From JAGOTP01 sp964598725 (GTDB taxonomy: Bacteria; Patescibacteriota; Patescibacteriia; 2-12-FULL-60-25): a stretch of 64,000 bases of DNA. How positions within the stretch are numbered: position 1 is the first letter of the stretch; each line of letters begins with the position of its first letter. The stretch covers positions 124,001 through 188,000 of the forward strand of contig CAZRCW010000002.1 of assembly GCA_964598725.1 (NCBI GenBank), in the 5' to 3' direction. Of the stretch, positions 51,820 to 59,975 are shown piece after piece. The notes beneath the pieces were generated by a model. That model made no database searches and was not told the DNA's origin. It saw nothing but the letters and a program-made list of their open reading frames with translations. The position numbers were made by a program, and so were the translations under genes.

Positions 51820-51928
51820 GATTATGGGGTTGGCAAGCCGTTTTCGGGCTGCTAGGGTCGGACCAGTGACGTCTGAACGCTAGCAATGTAGCACAAGTCA
51901 CGTCAACTTCTTTTTCTCTTTGAACCCT

Positions 51929-54796
51929 ATGCGACTACTTGTTTGTGGAGGCGCCGGTTTTATCGGCTCAAACTTTATCCGGCACATGCTCGAAACGCAT
52001 CCGGATATTCTTATCGTAAACTTCGATAAGCTGACCTATGCGGGGAACCTCGAGAATTTGAGCGATGTCTCACATGATCCACGTTATCGCTTCATTCAAG
52101 GCGATATTACCGATTTGAGCGTCGTAAATGATACGATCCGCGCCTTCGGGATCACCCATATCATCAACTTTGCCGCTGAAACGCACGTTGATCGCTCAAT
52201 CCATGGAGGAAGCAAGGAATTCGTACTGACGAACACGCTTGGCGTTCAAATGCTGCTCGATGCCGTTCGTATCAACAAACTGCAAAAGTTCGTGAACGTT
52301 TCAACCGATGAAGTCTACGGTTCACTCAAACTCGATGAACCGACACTCTTCACCGAAGAGACGCCCATCACCCCAAACATGCCGTATGCCGCCGCTAAAG
52401 CCGGTGGTGATTTGATGTGCCGCGCTTATCACATGACGCATGGCGTACCGGTTGTCGTGACCCACTGCTCAAACAACTACGGGCCCTATCAGTTTCCAGA
52501 AAAACTCATCCCATTCTTCATTTTCAAATTGTTGAAAGGTGAGAAAGTACCGATCTACGGTGATGGCAAGAACGTCCGTGACTGGATTCACGTTCGCGAT
52601 CATGCACGCGCCCTCGATTTGTTGCTTGAAAAAGGTGATCCGGGCGAAGTGTACAACATCGGCGTCGACAACGAACGGAATAATCTTGAGATCACCGGCT
52701 TGATGCTTGAGCTCATGGGTTTCGGACAAGATCGTGTGGAGTTCATCACCGATCGCCCTGGTCATGATCGTCGCTATGCGATCGATGCCCGCAAAATCAC
52801 GGCACTTGGCTGGAAACCGGAATACACCCGTGATCAGTTCCGTCGTGGCATGCAAGAAACCATCGACTGGTATCGCAGCCATACCGGTTGGGTTGAACAA
52901 CTCTGGAATAAGAAACGTGGTGAAATGAACCAGTTCCAGCAGGCCCTTAGCACCGAATCTCGCCCAACAGCCGTCGCTCAACCGGGCGCGCTGAATGTTT
53001 CAGCGATTACTCCAGCGCCAGCAGAAACGCTTGCTGCGCTCACCGCTAATCCAGCAGCTCAAACCAGCTCTCCGATTCCTGCTCAAACAGCTAACCCAAC
53101 GCTTCAGTCAGCTGGAAGCATTACGCAAGGAGGTATTCTGATTTTTGGTGGCGGCTTTCTTGGAAAACGCTTGGCTGAACTTATTCCAGACGCCGTTCTC
53201 AGCAAGGTTCGTGTTGACGACCGAGCAGCACTGAACGCCGAACTCGACCTCTACAAACCTCGCGCCGTCATAAATGCCATCGGCCGCAAAGGTGCCCCGC
53301 ACGTCGACTGGTGCGAACGTCATCCAGTTGAGACCTATCACGCAAACACACTCGCGCCGCTGTATATCGCCGAAGCATGTCGTGAAAAAGGTATTTACTT
53401 CGCCCACCTGTCTTCGGGCTGTATCTTCCTTGGAACCCCTCCAAATGGCATCGCTTGGCGTGAGAAGGATTTTGCCAATCCAGAACTCTTCTATTCGCGT
53501 ACAAAATACGCTACTGACTTGATACTGGAGCAAATGTCGAACGTTGGCATCATTCGTTTGCGCTTACCTGTTGACTCAATTCCAACCTCATCGGGTGCGA
53601 ACTTGATTGACAAGCTAACCTCGTACTCGAAGATCATTGATGTTCAAAACAGCGTCACGATCGTAGAAGATCTCGCACAGGTGATCGCTCAGCTGATTGA
53701 AAAGCGCGGCGAGGGCATCTTCCATGCAACCAACCCAGGAGCGCTTCGCTATCGCGATCTGATCGGTCTTTACAAGGAGATGGTCAATCCACAGTTCACC
53801 TGCGAATGGATTCGTGACGAGGATTTGGCCGGCATGGGCATCACGAAAAAGAATCGCTCGACCTGCTTGCTTGAATCAACCCGTCTTGAAGAGCTTGGCA
53901 TCCACATGCGTCCAATCGATATCGCCATCCGCGATACGATGGAAAAATACGCAAAGATCAAGAAAGCTTCACAGCCACAGACAGCTCAATCGACCCCCGC
54001 ATCTACCGCCGGTCTGACGAACATGCCGCCGCTCACCACCGCTCCAGCGATCTTGTCAGCGCTCGGTCACGTTCCAGAAATGAAAGGCATGATCGCCGCT
54101 GGCGGAATGGGTTCACGCCTCGCACCGCTCACCAGCGTTACCAACAAGCATCTCCTTCCGGTCCACAACAAACCGATGGTGATGTATCCCCTTCAGACCC
54201 TGTTGGACGCAGGGATCCGCAAGATCCTGATCGTGACCGGCCCTGAATACTCACACCAGTTCGTAAAACTTCTTGGGAGCGGAAAACAGTATGGCTGCAG
54301 CATTAGTTACCGCGTCCAGGATGAAGCTGGAGGCATCGCGCAAGCGGTTGGTATGGCCGAAGATTTCACTGGCTACGACAACCTGACTGTGATCTTGGGC
54401 GACAACATCTTCGAAGATAACTTCAAACAAGATATTGAAAACTTCAAAGGCGGTGCCATGACCTTCCACAAACCAGTCCCTGATCCACAACGCTTTGGCG
54501 TCGTTGAGACAGATGAGCAAGGTCGTGTGCTCTCAATTGAAGAGAAACCAAAAGCTCCGAAGTCGAACTTGGCGCAAACTGGTCTCTACGTCTACGACAG
54601 CAGTGTCTTCGATATCATCCACTCCCTCAAACCTTCTGGTCGTGGGGAACTGGAAATTACGGACGTGAATAACCACTATTTGAAAGAAGGAAAACTCATG
54701 TCGAAACGTGTGCCAGGCTTCTGGTCAGACGCCGGAACCTTCCCAAGCATGAAGCGCGCCACCGAGTTCTTCTCAAGCCGCGACGGAAGTATCTAA
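51929..54796 (+). CDS. Trifunctional dTDP-rhamnose synthesis protein: RmlB / NRS-ER-like / RmlA
   Basis: A 955-residue fusion of three enzymes in the dTDP-L-rhamnose path. Residues 1-330 are dTDP-glucose 4,6-dehydratase (GGAGFIGSNFIRHM, STDEVYGSL, YAAAKAGGD). An Ala/Pro/Thr linker leads to residues about 400-670, a short-chain reductase domain (FGGGFLGKRLAE, DWCERHPVETYHANTLAP, SSGCIF, YSRTKYATD). It resembles plant NRS/ER, which does both the 3,5-epimerase and 4-reductase steps, more than RmlD. After a second linker, about 718-955 is glucose-1-phosphate thymidylyltransferase RmlA (GGMGSRLAPLT, HLLPVHNKPMVMYPL, LGDNIFED). No separate RmlC is seen. ATG 51929 is chosen over a TTG nine bases before it. 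Confidence 0.92.
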   Translation: MRLLVCGGAGFIGSNFIRHMLETHPDILIVNFDKLTYAGNLENLSDVSHDPRYRFIQGDITDLSVVNDTIRAFGITHIINFAAETHVDRSIHGGSKEFVLTNTLGVQMLLDAVRINKLQKFVNVSTDEVYGSLKLDEPTLFTEETPITPNMPYAAAKAGGDLMCRAYHMTHGVPVVVTHCSNNYGPYQFPEKLIPFFIFKLLKGEKVPIYGDGKNVRDWIHVRDHARALDLLLEKGDPGEVYNIGVDNERNNLEITGLMLELMGFGQDRVEFITDRPGHDRRYAIDARKITALGWKPEYTRDQFRRGMQETIDWYRSHTGWVEQLWNKKRGEMNQFQQALSTESRPTAVAQPGALNVSAITPAPAETLAALTANPAAQTSSPIPAQTANPTLQSAGSITQGGILIFGGGFLGKRLAELIPDAVLSKVRVDDRAALNAELDLYKPRAVINAIGRKGAPHVDWCERHPVETYHANTLAPLYIAEACREKGIYFAHLSSGCIFLGTPPNGIAWREKDFANPELFYSRTKYATDLILEQMSNVGIIRLRLPVDSIPTSSGANLIDKLTSYSKIIDVQNSVTIVEDLAQVIAQLIEKRGEGIFHATNPGALRYRDLIGLYKEMVNPQFTCEWIRDEDLAGMGITKKNRSTCLLESTRLEELGIHMRPIDIAIRDTMEKYAKIKKASQPQTAQSTPASTAGLTNMPPLTTAPAILSALGHVPEMKGMIAAGGMGSRLAPLTSVTNKHLLPVHNKPMVMYPLQTLLDAGIRKILIVTGPEYSHQFVKLLGSGKQYGCSISYRVQDEAGGIAQAVGMAEDFTGYDNLTVILGDNIFEDNFKQDIENFKGGAMTFHKPVPDPQRFGVVETDEQGRVLSIEEKPKAPKSNLAQTGLYVYDSSVFDIIHSLKPSGRGELEITDVNNHYLKEGKLMSKRVPGFWSDAGTFPSMKRATEFFSSRDGSI

Positions 54797-54837
54797 ACGC
54801 GTTGGACAGAGCGCCTCGAAATCGGCATGATAAATCC

Positions 54838-56010
54838 ATGTCGAAACACAAGCTCGTCCTTCTCGGTGGTGGTTTTGCCGGAACCTGGATCGCGACCCAT
54901 GCCGCACCTGCTCATGCCGACCTGCTCGACGTGACGCTCATCTCCGAAGAACCCGCTTTCACCTTCAGCCCACTGCTCATCAACGGATTGGCTGGTGACT
55001 TGAAACCACAAGCCTTTACGCTCGATTTAACGAAACTCGCGTCCGAACGCGGGTTTCGTTTTATCCAAGGGACAATCAACCAGATCGATCGCGAGACACA
55101 AACCGTACATGTCACTCAGCAGAACGGAATCGATATCGAGGTGAATTATAACAGCGCTGTACTCGCAACAGGCGCAGAAGCGAACTTTTTTGGGATCCCT
55201 GGACTAGCAGAAGAAGCGTTCACGCTAAAAAAACTCGTCGACATCGATCGCTTAGTCGTTCATCTCGCCGAAACACTCACCAAAGCCTCCAAACTCTGGA
55301 CAGATGAGGATAAAAAACGCCTCCTCTCCTTCGTGATCGTCGGTGGTGGACCAACCGGTGTCGAGCTCTTAGGCGCCATGCAGGAACGTTTGCACTACCT
55401 TGCCTACGAACGCGGTCTCGAACAATTGATTCCATTCATTCAGATCACGCTCGTCGAATCGAACAAGCTGCTCTTCTTTGGCTTTCCGGAAGAACTTGGA
55501 AAAGGCAGTGAGAAGATCCTGCGAGACAAGGGCATCACGGTGAAATGCGATGCAAAAGTCATCGGAGCCGCCAATGGCGTGCTCAACTTCGAGGACAAAT
55601 CCACACTCCCCTACAGCACGCTGATCTGGGCAGCCGGTGTAAAACCAACAACGCCGCCAATCGAGCCGGCATTTCCGACCGGTCCGTTGAAGTCAGATGA
55701 GTTCCTGCAGCTTGACGAGCATCTCTTTGGCGCAGGTGATGCGGTTGCGCATGAGCAATCAGGCATGAAGTTTCCAAAGAATGCTCAGTTCGCCCTCCAA
55801 GCGGCAGAAGACGTCCTTACGAACGTTGTACGCCAAGCCAAAGGTCAATCGCTCACAAAATCCCACGTCAAAACTAACGCCGCGCTCGTCACCGTCCTGC
55901 AGACCGGCTTCTTCCGCTTCGGGAATACCATTCTCCAAGGTCGTTGGGTGCATCCGTTTCGCAAAGCGCTCTACCGCTTTCGTCTCTGGCAGATCCGTAC
56001 CGGACACTAA
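54838..56010 (+). CDS. NAD(P)/FAD-dependent oxidoreductase, NDH-2 type
   Basis: About 390 residues from MSKHKLVLLGGGFAGTW (ATG 54838), the first dinucleotide fold for FAD. The second (VIVGGGPTGVELLGAM) binds NADH, and LFGAGDAV closes the FAD site. Order and length fit type II NADH dehydrogenase, a single-subunit membrane-associated enzyme that oxidises NADH with quinone. Its C-terminus (RWVHPFRKALYRFRLWQ) is basic and amphipathic, as needed for membrane contact. It could be related to other disulfide-reductase-fold enzymes. The helicase gene starts nine bases after. Confidence 0.85.
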   Translation: MSKHKLVLLGGGFAGTWIATHAAPAHADLLDVTLISEEPAFTFSPLLINGLAGDLKPQAFTLDLTKLASERGFRFIQGTINQIDRETQTVHVTQQNGIDIEVNYNSAVLATGAEANFFGIPGLAEEAFTLKKLVDIDRLVVHLAETLTKASKLWTDEDKKRLLSFVIVGGGPTGVELLGAMQERLHYLAYERGLEQLIPFIQITLVESNKLLFFGFPEELGKGSEKILRDKGITVKCDAKVIGAANGVLNFEDKSTLPYSTLIWAAGVKPTTPPIEPAFPTGPLKSDEFLQLDEHLFGAGDAVAHEQSGMKFPKNAQFALQAAEDVLTNVVRQAKGQSLTKSHVKTNAALVTVLQTGFFRFGNTILQGRWVHPFRKALYRFRLWQIRTGH

Positions 56011-56019
56011 CCTTTCTCA

Positions 56020-57195
56020 ATGGTTCTCTCTCCTGATCAAGCGAAAGCCGTTCAAGAGCTGTATCGCTGGTTCAAAGACGGCAAGGAACAGACGATCACG
56101 CTCGGCGGCTACGCGGGAACCGGCAAGACGACCCTTGCCTCTGTTTTGCGTTGGGTGTTGAACGAACGGCATCCGGATCTATCAGTGGCGTTCTGCGCCT
56201 TCACGGGGAAAGCAACTCACGTCCTCCGTCAGCGTTTAGAAGAAGCGAACCTGCTCTTGCCTCAAGACACCTGTTCGACCATTCATTCGCTCCTCTACGT
56301 CCCCCACGTCGCCAAAGACGGCTCGATCATCGGCTGGCACCGCGCGAAGGAAGTTGAAGCTAATCTGATCGTCGTCGATGAAGCGAGTATGGTGACCGAG
56401 GATCTCTGGCGCGATCTGGTGATGTTGAACGTTCCGATTATTGCTATCGGTGATCACGGTCAGCTTCCGCCGGTTGGAAGCTCATTCAACCTGGTTCAGG
56501 ATCCTAAAATTCGCTTGGAACAGATCCATCGCCAGGTAGCCGGAAATCCGATTCTTGCCATCGCCCAAGAAGCGCGAACGACGGGGATTATCACGCCAGG
56601 AAAATACGGAAAAGGCATCGAAAAACTGAGCCATGCGAATGAAGATGGTGATCGTATTCGTGAGCTAACCGATGAACTCTTATCTTCAGAAAAAGATGTC
56701 TTGATCTTGTGTGGTCGTAACACAACTCGCCAAAAACTGAACCTCGCCGCTCGCGCAACCCGTGGCTACGAATCCGCTGAACCTGAAGGTGGCGACAAAG
56801 TCGTTTGTTTGAAAAACTCTTACGCAGTTGCCGGTGAACCGCTCTACAACGGGATGATCGGCAAAATTGAAACCATCACTGGGGAAGGCGCCCATTGGTA
56901 CGACGCCACGATCTCGTTTCCTGGCGAAGAACGTGACTTCAGCGGCCTCATCTCACGTCATCAGTTCGGCGTAGATAAAGTCCTCGACAAATTTGAAGGT
57001 CTTCACCCAAAACAGATCGGCGAGCGCTTCGATTTCGGTTACGCGCTGACGGTTCACAAAGCGCAAGGCAGTCAAGCTGATACGGTTCTCTTATTCGAAG
57101 AACGCTTCCAGAAAATGAGCGATGATGATTGGAAACGCTGGCTGTATACCGCCGTTACGCGTGCCAAGAAAAAATTGTATATCGTGGGAGAATAA
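56020..57195 (+). CDS. SF1B DNA helicase, Dda/RecD-like
   Basis: A 391-residue superfamily 1 helicase. Walker A is GGYAGTGKTT (residues 29-38). TGKATHVLRQRLEE, the DE-box VVDEASM, GDHGQLPPVG and the C-terminal motifs TVHKAQGSQADTVLLF and YTAVTRAKKKLYIVG follow. This compact arrangement, without RecD2's N-terminal extension, is like phage T4 Dda. It probably unwinds DNA in repair or at blocked forks. It is cotranscribed with the NDH-2 gene by position, although the functions are unrelated. Confidence 0.9.
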   Translation: MVLSPDQAKAVQELYRWFKDGKEQTITLGGYAGTGKTTLASVLRWVLNERHPDLSVAFCAFTGKATHVLRQRLEEANLLLPQDTCSTIHSLLYVPHVAKDGSIIGWHRAKEVEANLIVVDEASMVTEDLWRDLVMLNVPIIAIGDHGQLPPVGSSFNLVQDPKIRLEQIHRQVAGNPILAIAQEARTTGIITPGKYGKGIEKLSHANEDGDRIRELTDELLSSEKDVLILCGRNTTRQKLNLAARATRGYESAEPEGGDKVVCLKNSYAVAGEPLYNGMIGKIETITGEGAHWYDATISFPGEERDFSGLISRHQFGVDKVLDKFEGLHPKQIGERFDFGYALTVHKAQGSQADTVLLFEERFQKMSDDDWKRWLYTAVTRAKKKLYIVGE

Positions 57196-57199
57196 TTCT

Positions 57200-57628
57200 C
57201 TACAAATACCGCTTCACTTCATCACGAATAGCGTGGATCTCTTCCTCTGTTAACGTGCCTGAATCATTCTCATAAAAGCGTTTCTTTGGATCGAACCCGA
57301 GTTTCTCTTTGTCACCCGCGCGGCGAGACAATAGGTGAATATGAATATGCGGTACCGTTTGATCGGCGATTACGCCTTCGTTCCAGGCGTAATTGAACCC
57401 CTCGGCACCATAGGCTTTCCTAAGTGCAGGTCTAAGCTTCGTTAGGAGGCCAAAGACCGCCTCACGTTCATCGACGGTGAGGTCTTCGTAACTCGGCACA
57501 CAGCGTTTCGGACAGACCAAGATGTGCGCAGGAGCGATCGGAAAATACGAGGGAAAGGCCCAAGCCAGGTCATTTTCAAGGATAGTGCGCTCTTTCACAA
57601 TCGGTAGCTCACAGAAGACACAGTGCAT
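57200..57628 (-). CDS. HIT family hydrolase
   Basis: A 142-residue protein of the histidine triad family, which hydrolyses nucleotide phosphoramidates or dinucleoside polyphosphates. The triad is HIHIHLLSR near residue 95. The N-terminus CVFCELPIVKERTILEND has a CxxC typical of this branch, which may bind zinc. It is convergent with the helicase, four bases from its stop. The substrate is not certain. Confidence 0.93.
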   Translation of the reverse strand: MHCVFCELPIVKERTILENDLAWAFPSYFPIAPAHILVCPKRCVPSYEDLTVDEREAVFGLLTKLRPALRKAYGAEGFNYAWNEGVIADQTVPHIHIHLLSRRAGDKEKLGFDPKKRFYENDSGTLTEEEIHAIRDEVKRYL

Positions 57629-57742
57629 AGAAGTGCCCTTAGTATAGCCATTTTAGTGTAACTCTTTCCAGGAAAGACTCTCCGGATCTGCCTTGACCAG
57701 ACGGGCCGTGTCCGATACTATCGGGCCACAATTCAGACCCAT

Positions 57743-57816
57743 TCCGAGATCGTCTAATGGTAGGACTCCTGCCTCTGGAGCAGGGTATCTTGGTTCGAAT
57801 CCAAGTCTCGGAGCCA
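57743..57816 (+). tRNA. tRNA-Gln (CTG)
   Basis: A full cloverleaf of 74 bases: acceptor TCCGAGA pairs with TCTCGGA; anticodon stem CCTGC/GCAGG has loop CTCTGGA with anticodon CTG; the T arm is TTGGTTCGAATCCAA; CCA is encoded. On the opposite strand the recombinase remnant reads through most of it. Confidence 0.95.
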
Positions 57817-58182
57817 TACTGGATGAACAGGGTTAACAGCCCTGTTTTCTAGTTCTTGGAGCGGGACTTTTAATAGCAAATCAAAGGGTTTTCTGAGTTC
57901 GAAGGTCAGTTTTTTACCTTCGACAAGGGAGTTCTGAAGTAGAAAATTCAGAAGCACACGTTTCTCGGGGACTTCAGAACTCTTAAAGAGGCTAAGCGCA
58001 TTCTTTGCGAGATTAAATACGTTAGATACGGTGATATAGTAGTTTTCATCGGCACGGGTATGTTCTTCCAGCTGAAGGTTGAGTTCGTACTGACGCTCCT
58101 TAAGAGATCTCAACTTCTTGTCATAGTCATCCTTAGTAATGCACACACTTCTAAAAAGAAGGTTGGTTTTTGTGTAAACCAA
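57754..58182 (-). pseudogene. Remnant of a serine recombinase, C-terminal part, ending inside tRNA-Gln
   Basis: The frame codes 142 residues that match the end of large serine recombinases: a coiled-coil-like region (YDKKLRSLKERQYELNLQLEEHTR), then VFNLAKNALSLFKSSEVPEKRVLLNFLLQNSLVEGKKLTF-type sequence (two shorter pieces, VFNLAKNALSLFK and KRVLLNFLLQNSLVEG). Its last 20 or so codons (RDLDSNQDTLLQRQESYH) are the antisense of the tRNA. The catalytic N-terminal domain, which should be several hundred residues, is missing: a TAG lies in frame just upstream of the TTG at 58182. This is therefore what remains of an element that had integrated at the tRNA. A functional short protein is unlikely. 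Confidence 0.75.
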
Positions 58183-58213
58183 GCAATTAACATTTTGGCT
58201 AAAACTAGCGTAC

Positions 58214-58232
58214 TAGCTAAATTATTTAGCTA
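58214..58232. repeat. Perfect 19-base palindrome upstream of the recombinase remnant
   Basis: TAGCTAAAT T ATTTAGCTA, with nine-base arms, lies in the A/T-rich stretch between the broken recombinase frame and the cassette promoter at 58274. It could be an operator or a recombination-related site, or chance in A/T-rich DNA. Confidence 0.5.
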
Positions 58233-58273
58233 TAATAAGGCAAAAAACTAGATCACAGGAGTGTATTATGTTA

Positions 58274-58302
58274 TTGACAAATTACTGATTTTGAGGTATA
58301 GT
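58274..58302 (+). promoter_or_regulatory. Promoter of the 58468-58962 gene
   Basis: TTGACA (58274-58279), a 17-base spacer and TATAGT (58297-58302); eleven of twelve bases match the sigma70 consensus. Confidence 0.8.
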
Positions 58303-58411
58303 ATCTCGTTAAGCAAAACTGTGAGAGATTAGAAGAGTTACTGTACGACTTCCGATTTTTCACAGCGCCACAATCCTCGATGGAGTGCGGCGTGTCGCGG
58401 ATTCACAACTA

Positions 58412-58465
58412 GGAGACTATTCGTCTCCCACCGGGTTATCCGGTGCCACACTGCCTAGGAGGCAG
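58412..58465 (+). promoter_or_regulatory. Three leader hairpins, the last one holding the ribosome site
   Basis: Three six-bp hairpins follow each other: GGAGAC/GTCTCC (58412-58428), CACCGG/CCGGTG (58429-58445) and CTGCCT/AGGCAG (58451-58465). The third contains AGGAGG (58457-58462), five bases before the ATG, so folding could hide the ribosome site. Confidence 0.65.
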
Positions 58466-58467
58466 CC

Positions 58468-58962
58468 ATGAAGATCACGATCCCGTTCGTTCTCCGCCAC
58501 ATCGTCTCCGAGCTCAACCAGTACAACCTCTCGTTCCGGCTCGAGGTCCCCATGAACTTCGAATACAAGTACATGGCGGGCCAGACCGGTACGTACGACG
58601 ACGGTACGGACTGGAGGCTCGGCAAGGCGAAGGCCTACTTCGCAGGCGGACCGCAGGTCGCGGCTACGATCCGGGAGTGGGACGACACCCATTACGGAAC
58701 GCAGTACAAGATTGAGCGGCTGCAGGTCTCGCGCAAGAGCTACTCCCGCGAGGAGCTGGAGAAGTGGGTCAAGGAGGTCGAGATCTGGACCGGTCCGCTG
58801 AACGCCAGCTTCGAGCAGGTGTCCATCGACTGGAAGGTCACGATCCTCATCGAGGGAATCGCCCTTACCTGCCTCCAGTGCAACGCGTCGTGGATGCGAA
58901 ACGACCTGCCCACCCGAAAGTGGGACGACGCCGAGCACCCGCGCCACACGTGGGATAACTGA
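58468..58962 (+). CDS. Orphan protein, G/C-rich cassette gene
   Basis: A soluble protein of 164 residues that I do not recognise. It starts MKITIPFVLRHIVSELNQYN and is rich in aromatic and charged residues (NFEYKYMAGQTGTYDDGTDW, REWDDTHYGTQYKIERLQ). There is one CLQC pair near the end (ALTCLQCNASWMRND) and no signal peptide. Of its first 38 codons, 36 end in G or C, against 5 of the first 20 in the next gene. It has an excellent promoter, a three-hairpin leader and a terminator. An antisense frame of 187 codons was rejected as a by-product of the G/C bias. Confidence 0.7.
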   Translation: MKITIPFVLRHIVSELNQYNLSFRLEVPMNFEYKYMAGQTGTYDDGTDWRLGKAKAYFAGGPQVAATIREWDDTHYGTQYKIERLQVSRKSYSREELEKWVKEVEIWTGPLNASFEQVSIDWKVTILIEGIALTCLQCNASWMRNDLPTRKWDDAEHPRHTWDN

Positions 58963-59012
58963 ACCTTCAACACTCAACACCCAGCTAACACTGGGAGCAA
59001 GGAGCTACTAAG

Positions 59013-59063
59013 CCCCCGCCGAAACGACAACACTCTGCGTTTCGTCGGGGGTGTTGTCATTTA
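59013..59063 (+). terminator. Terminator after the 58468-58962 gene
   Basis: CCCCCGCCGAAACG (59013-59026) pairs with CGTTTCGTCGGGGG (59038-59051), allowing one mismatch, and is followed by TGTTGTCATTTATTT. A small CCAG/CTGG hairpin lies just upstream (58981-58994). Confidence 0.75.
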
Positions 59064-59139
59064 TTTAAGGTACAAAACCTTTCCTTCCTGCTATCCTAGC
59101 CCTGTCTAACTACATGTAGCTAAACATCCTTTTTTGAAT

Positions 59140-59763
59140 ATGGGACTCGTAAAGGTATCAAATAAAGATGGACGTATTGTTTTCCATGTTGGCAAAGAAC
59201 TGCCTGAAGCGGGATCTGATTTCTTGCTCGTTCCCGGTAAGCAAAATGCTCAAGGGCGAGGAGTATATGCTACGGAGGGCTTTCCGCAATTAAAATACGC
59301 TGGCGGAGAGCATTATCAGAAAGAAGTTGAGCGAGCGCCTATTTTCCTTCTCCCAGCACAAGGTGCTTGGGCACGAGGAGTGTTGAAAATGAAAAACAAT
59401 ATGGTCGTTTATCATACCAATGGGAAGCTCTTATTAATGCACGACATGCGGTTCGTAGATAGCGAACATGAAGGAAAGCCTGTTCGTTATTACTTTTCTA
59501 CAAATATCGAGACGATCCAAGAACCACCGGAACAAGATCGAGAAGGAAGTCTTCTTGAGAGATTACGTCATGGCAAAATTCTGCAAGAGGAAGTTCTGCG
59601 GATGTTGGGACAAATGCCGCTAAAAAGAGAGCGAATGAATCCGGAGTTGATTTATCAAAAATTAAAAGAAGCCGTTAATCAAAACAGTATTCCTGAGCGG
59701 ATTCTAGAGCTATTGCCGCCCATTGAACACCGCCAAGAAATCCATCCATTCAGCCTGAGATAG
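59140..59763 (+). CDS. Hypothetical protein, 207 aa
   Basis: Not recognised. It starts at ATG 59140 (MGLVKVSNKDGRIVFHVGKE). The first 130 residues look beta-rich (LVPGKQNAQGRGVYATEGFP, ARGVLKMKNNMVVYHTNGKLLLMHD). The last 70 are helical and charged (EGSLLERLRHGKILQEEVLRML and ELIYQKLKEAVNQNSIPERI). It has no signal peptide or membrane helix. Codon use is like the host, clearly A/T-richer at third positions than the gene before it. It stands alone between terminators; a cytoplasmic role is inferred only from the lack of export signals. Confidence 0.65.
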   Translation: MGLVKVSNKDGRIVFHVGKELPEAGSDFLLVPGKQNAQGRGVYATEGFPQLKYAGGEHYQKEVERAPIFLLPAQGAWARGVLKMKNNMVVYHTNGKLLLMHDMRFVDSEHEGKPVRYYFSTNIETIQEPPEQDREGSLLERLRHGKILQEEVLRMLGQMPLKRERMNPELIYQKLKEAVNQNSIPERILELLPPIEHRQEIHPFSLR

Positions 59764-59896
59764 GGTTCACAGAATATCAAACCTCATCAGCAATCTGGTT
59801 GAAGGATAATCTGTCGAGTCAATACAAATGCTCCCATTACTTCCTTGATCTGCCTCCAATCCTGAGTTCTAAACTCGTCCAACAGGGGGAGCCATG

Positions 59897-59927
59897 AAAA
59901 AACCACTCAATTCGAGTGGTTTTTTTC
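59897..59927 (+). terminator. Terminator downstream of the 59140-59763 gene
   Basis: AAAACCACTC pairs with GAGTGGTTTT around AATTC, followed by T-rich sequence. It lies about 135 bases after the stop; the stretch between holds no gene that I can see. Confidence 0.75.
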
Positions 59928-59975
59928 GTTACAATCTATCCCCTAACATCAACCTAGCTCTATACTGATTCTTAT

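Noticed and set aside
58417..58980. A 187-codon minus-strand frame opposite the 58468 gene
   Set aside because: Reverse-strand by-product of G/C-rich codons; the plus frame has promoter, leader and AGGAGG.
59845..59894. Possible degenerate tRNA 3' part (GAGTTCTAAACTC and then GGGGGAGCCA)
   Set aside because: The distance from the T-like arm to CCA is too long, the T-arm pairing is only partial, and no anticodon arm could be found.
59893..59967. A 24-codon mini-ORF starting behind GGGGGAG (MKKPLNSSGFF...)
   Set aside because: It runs straight through the terminator hairpin, has no recognisable product, and its start is probably chance.
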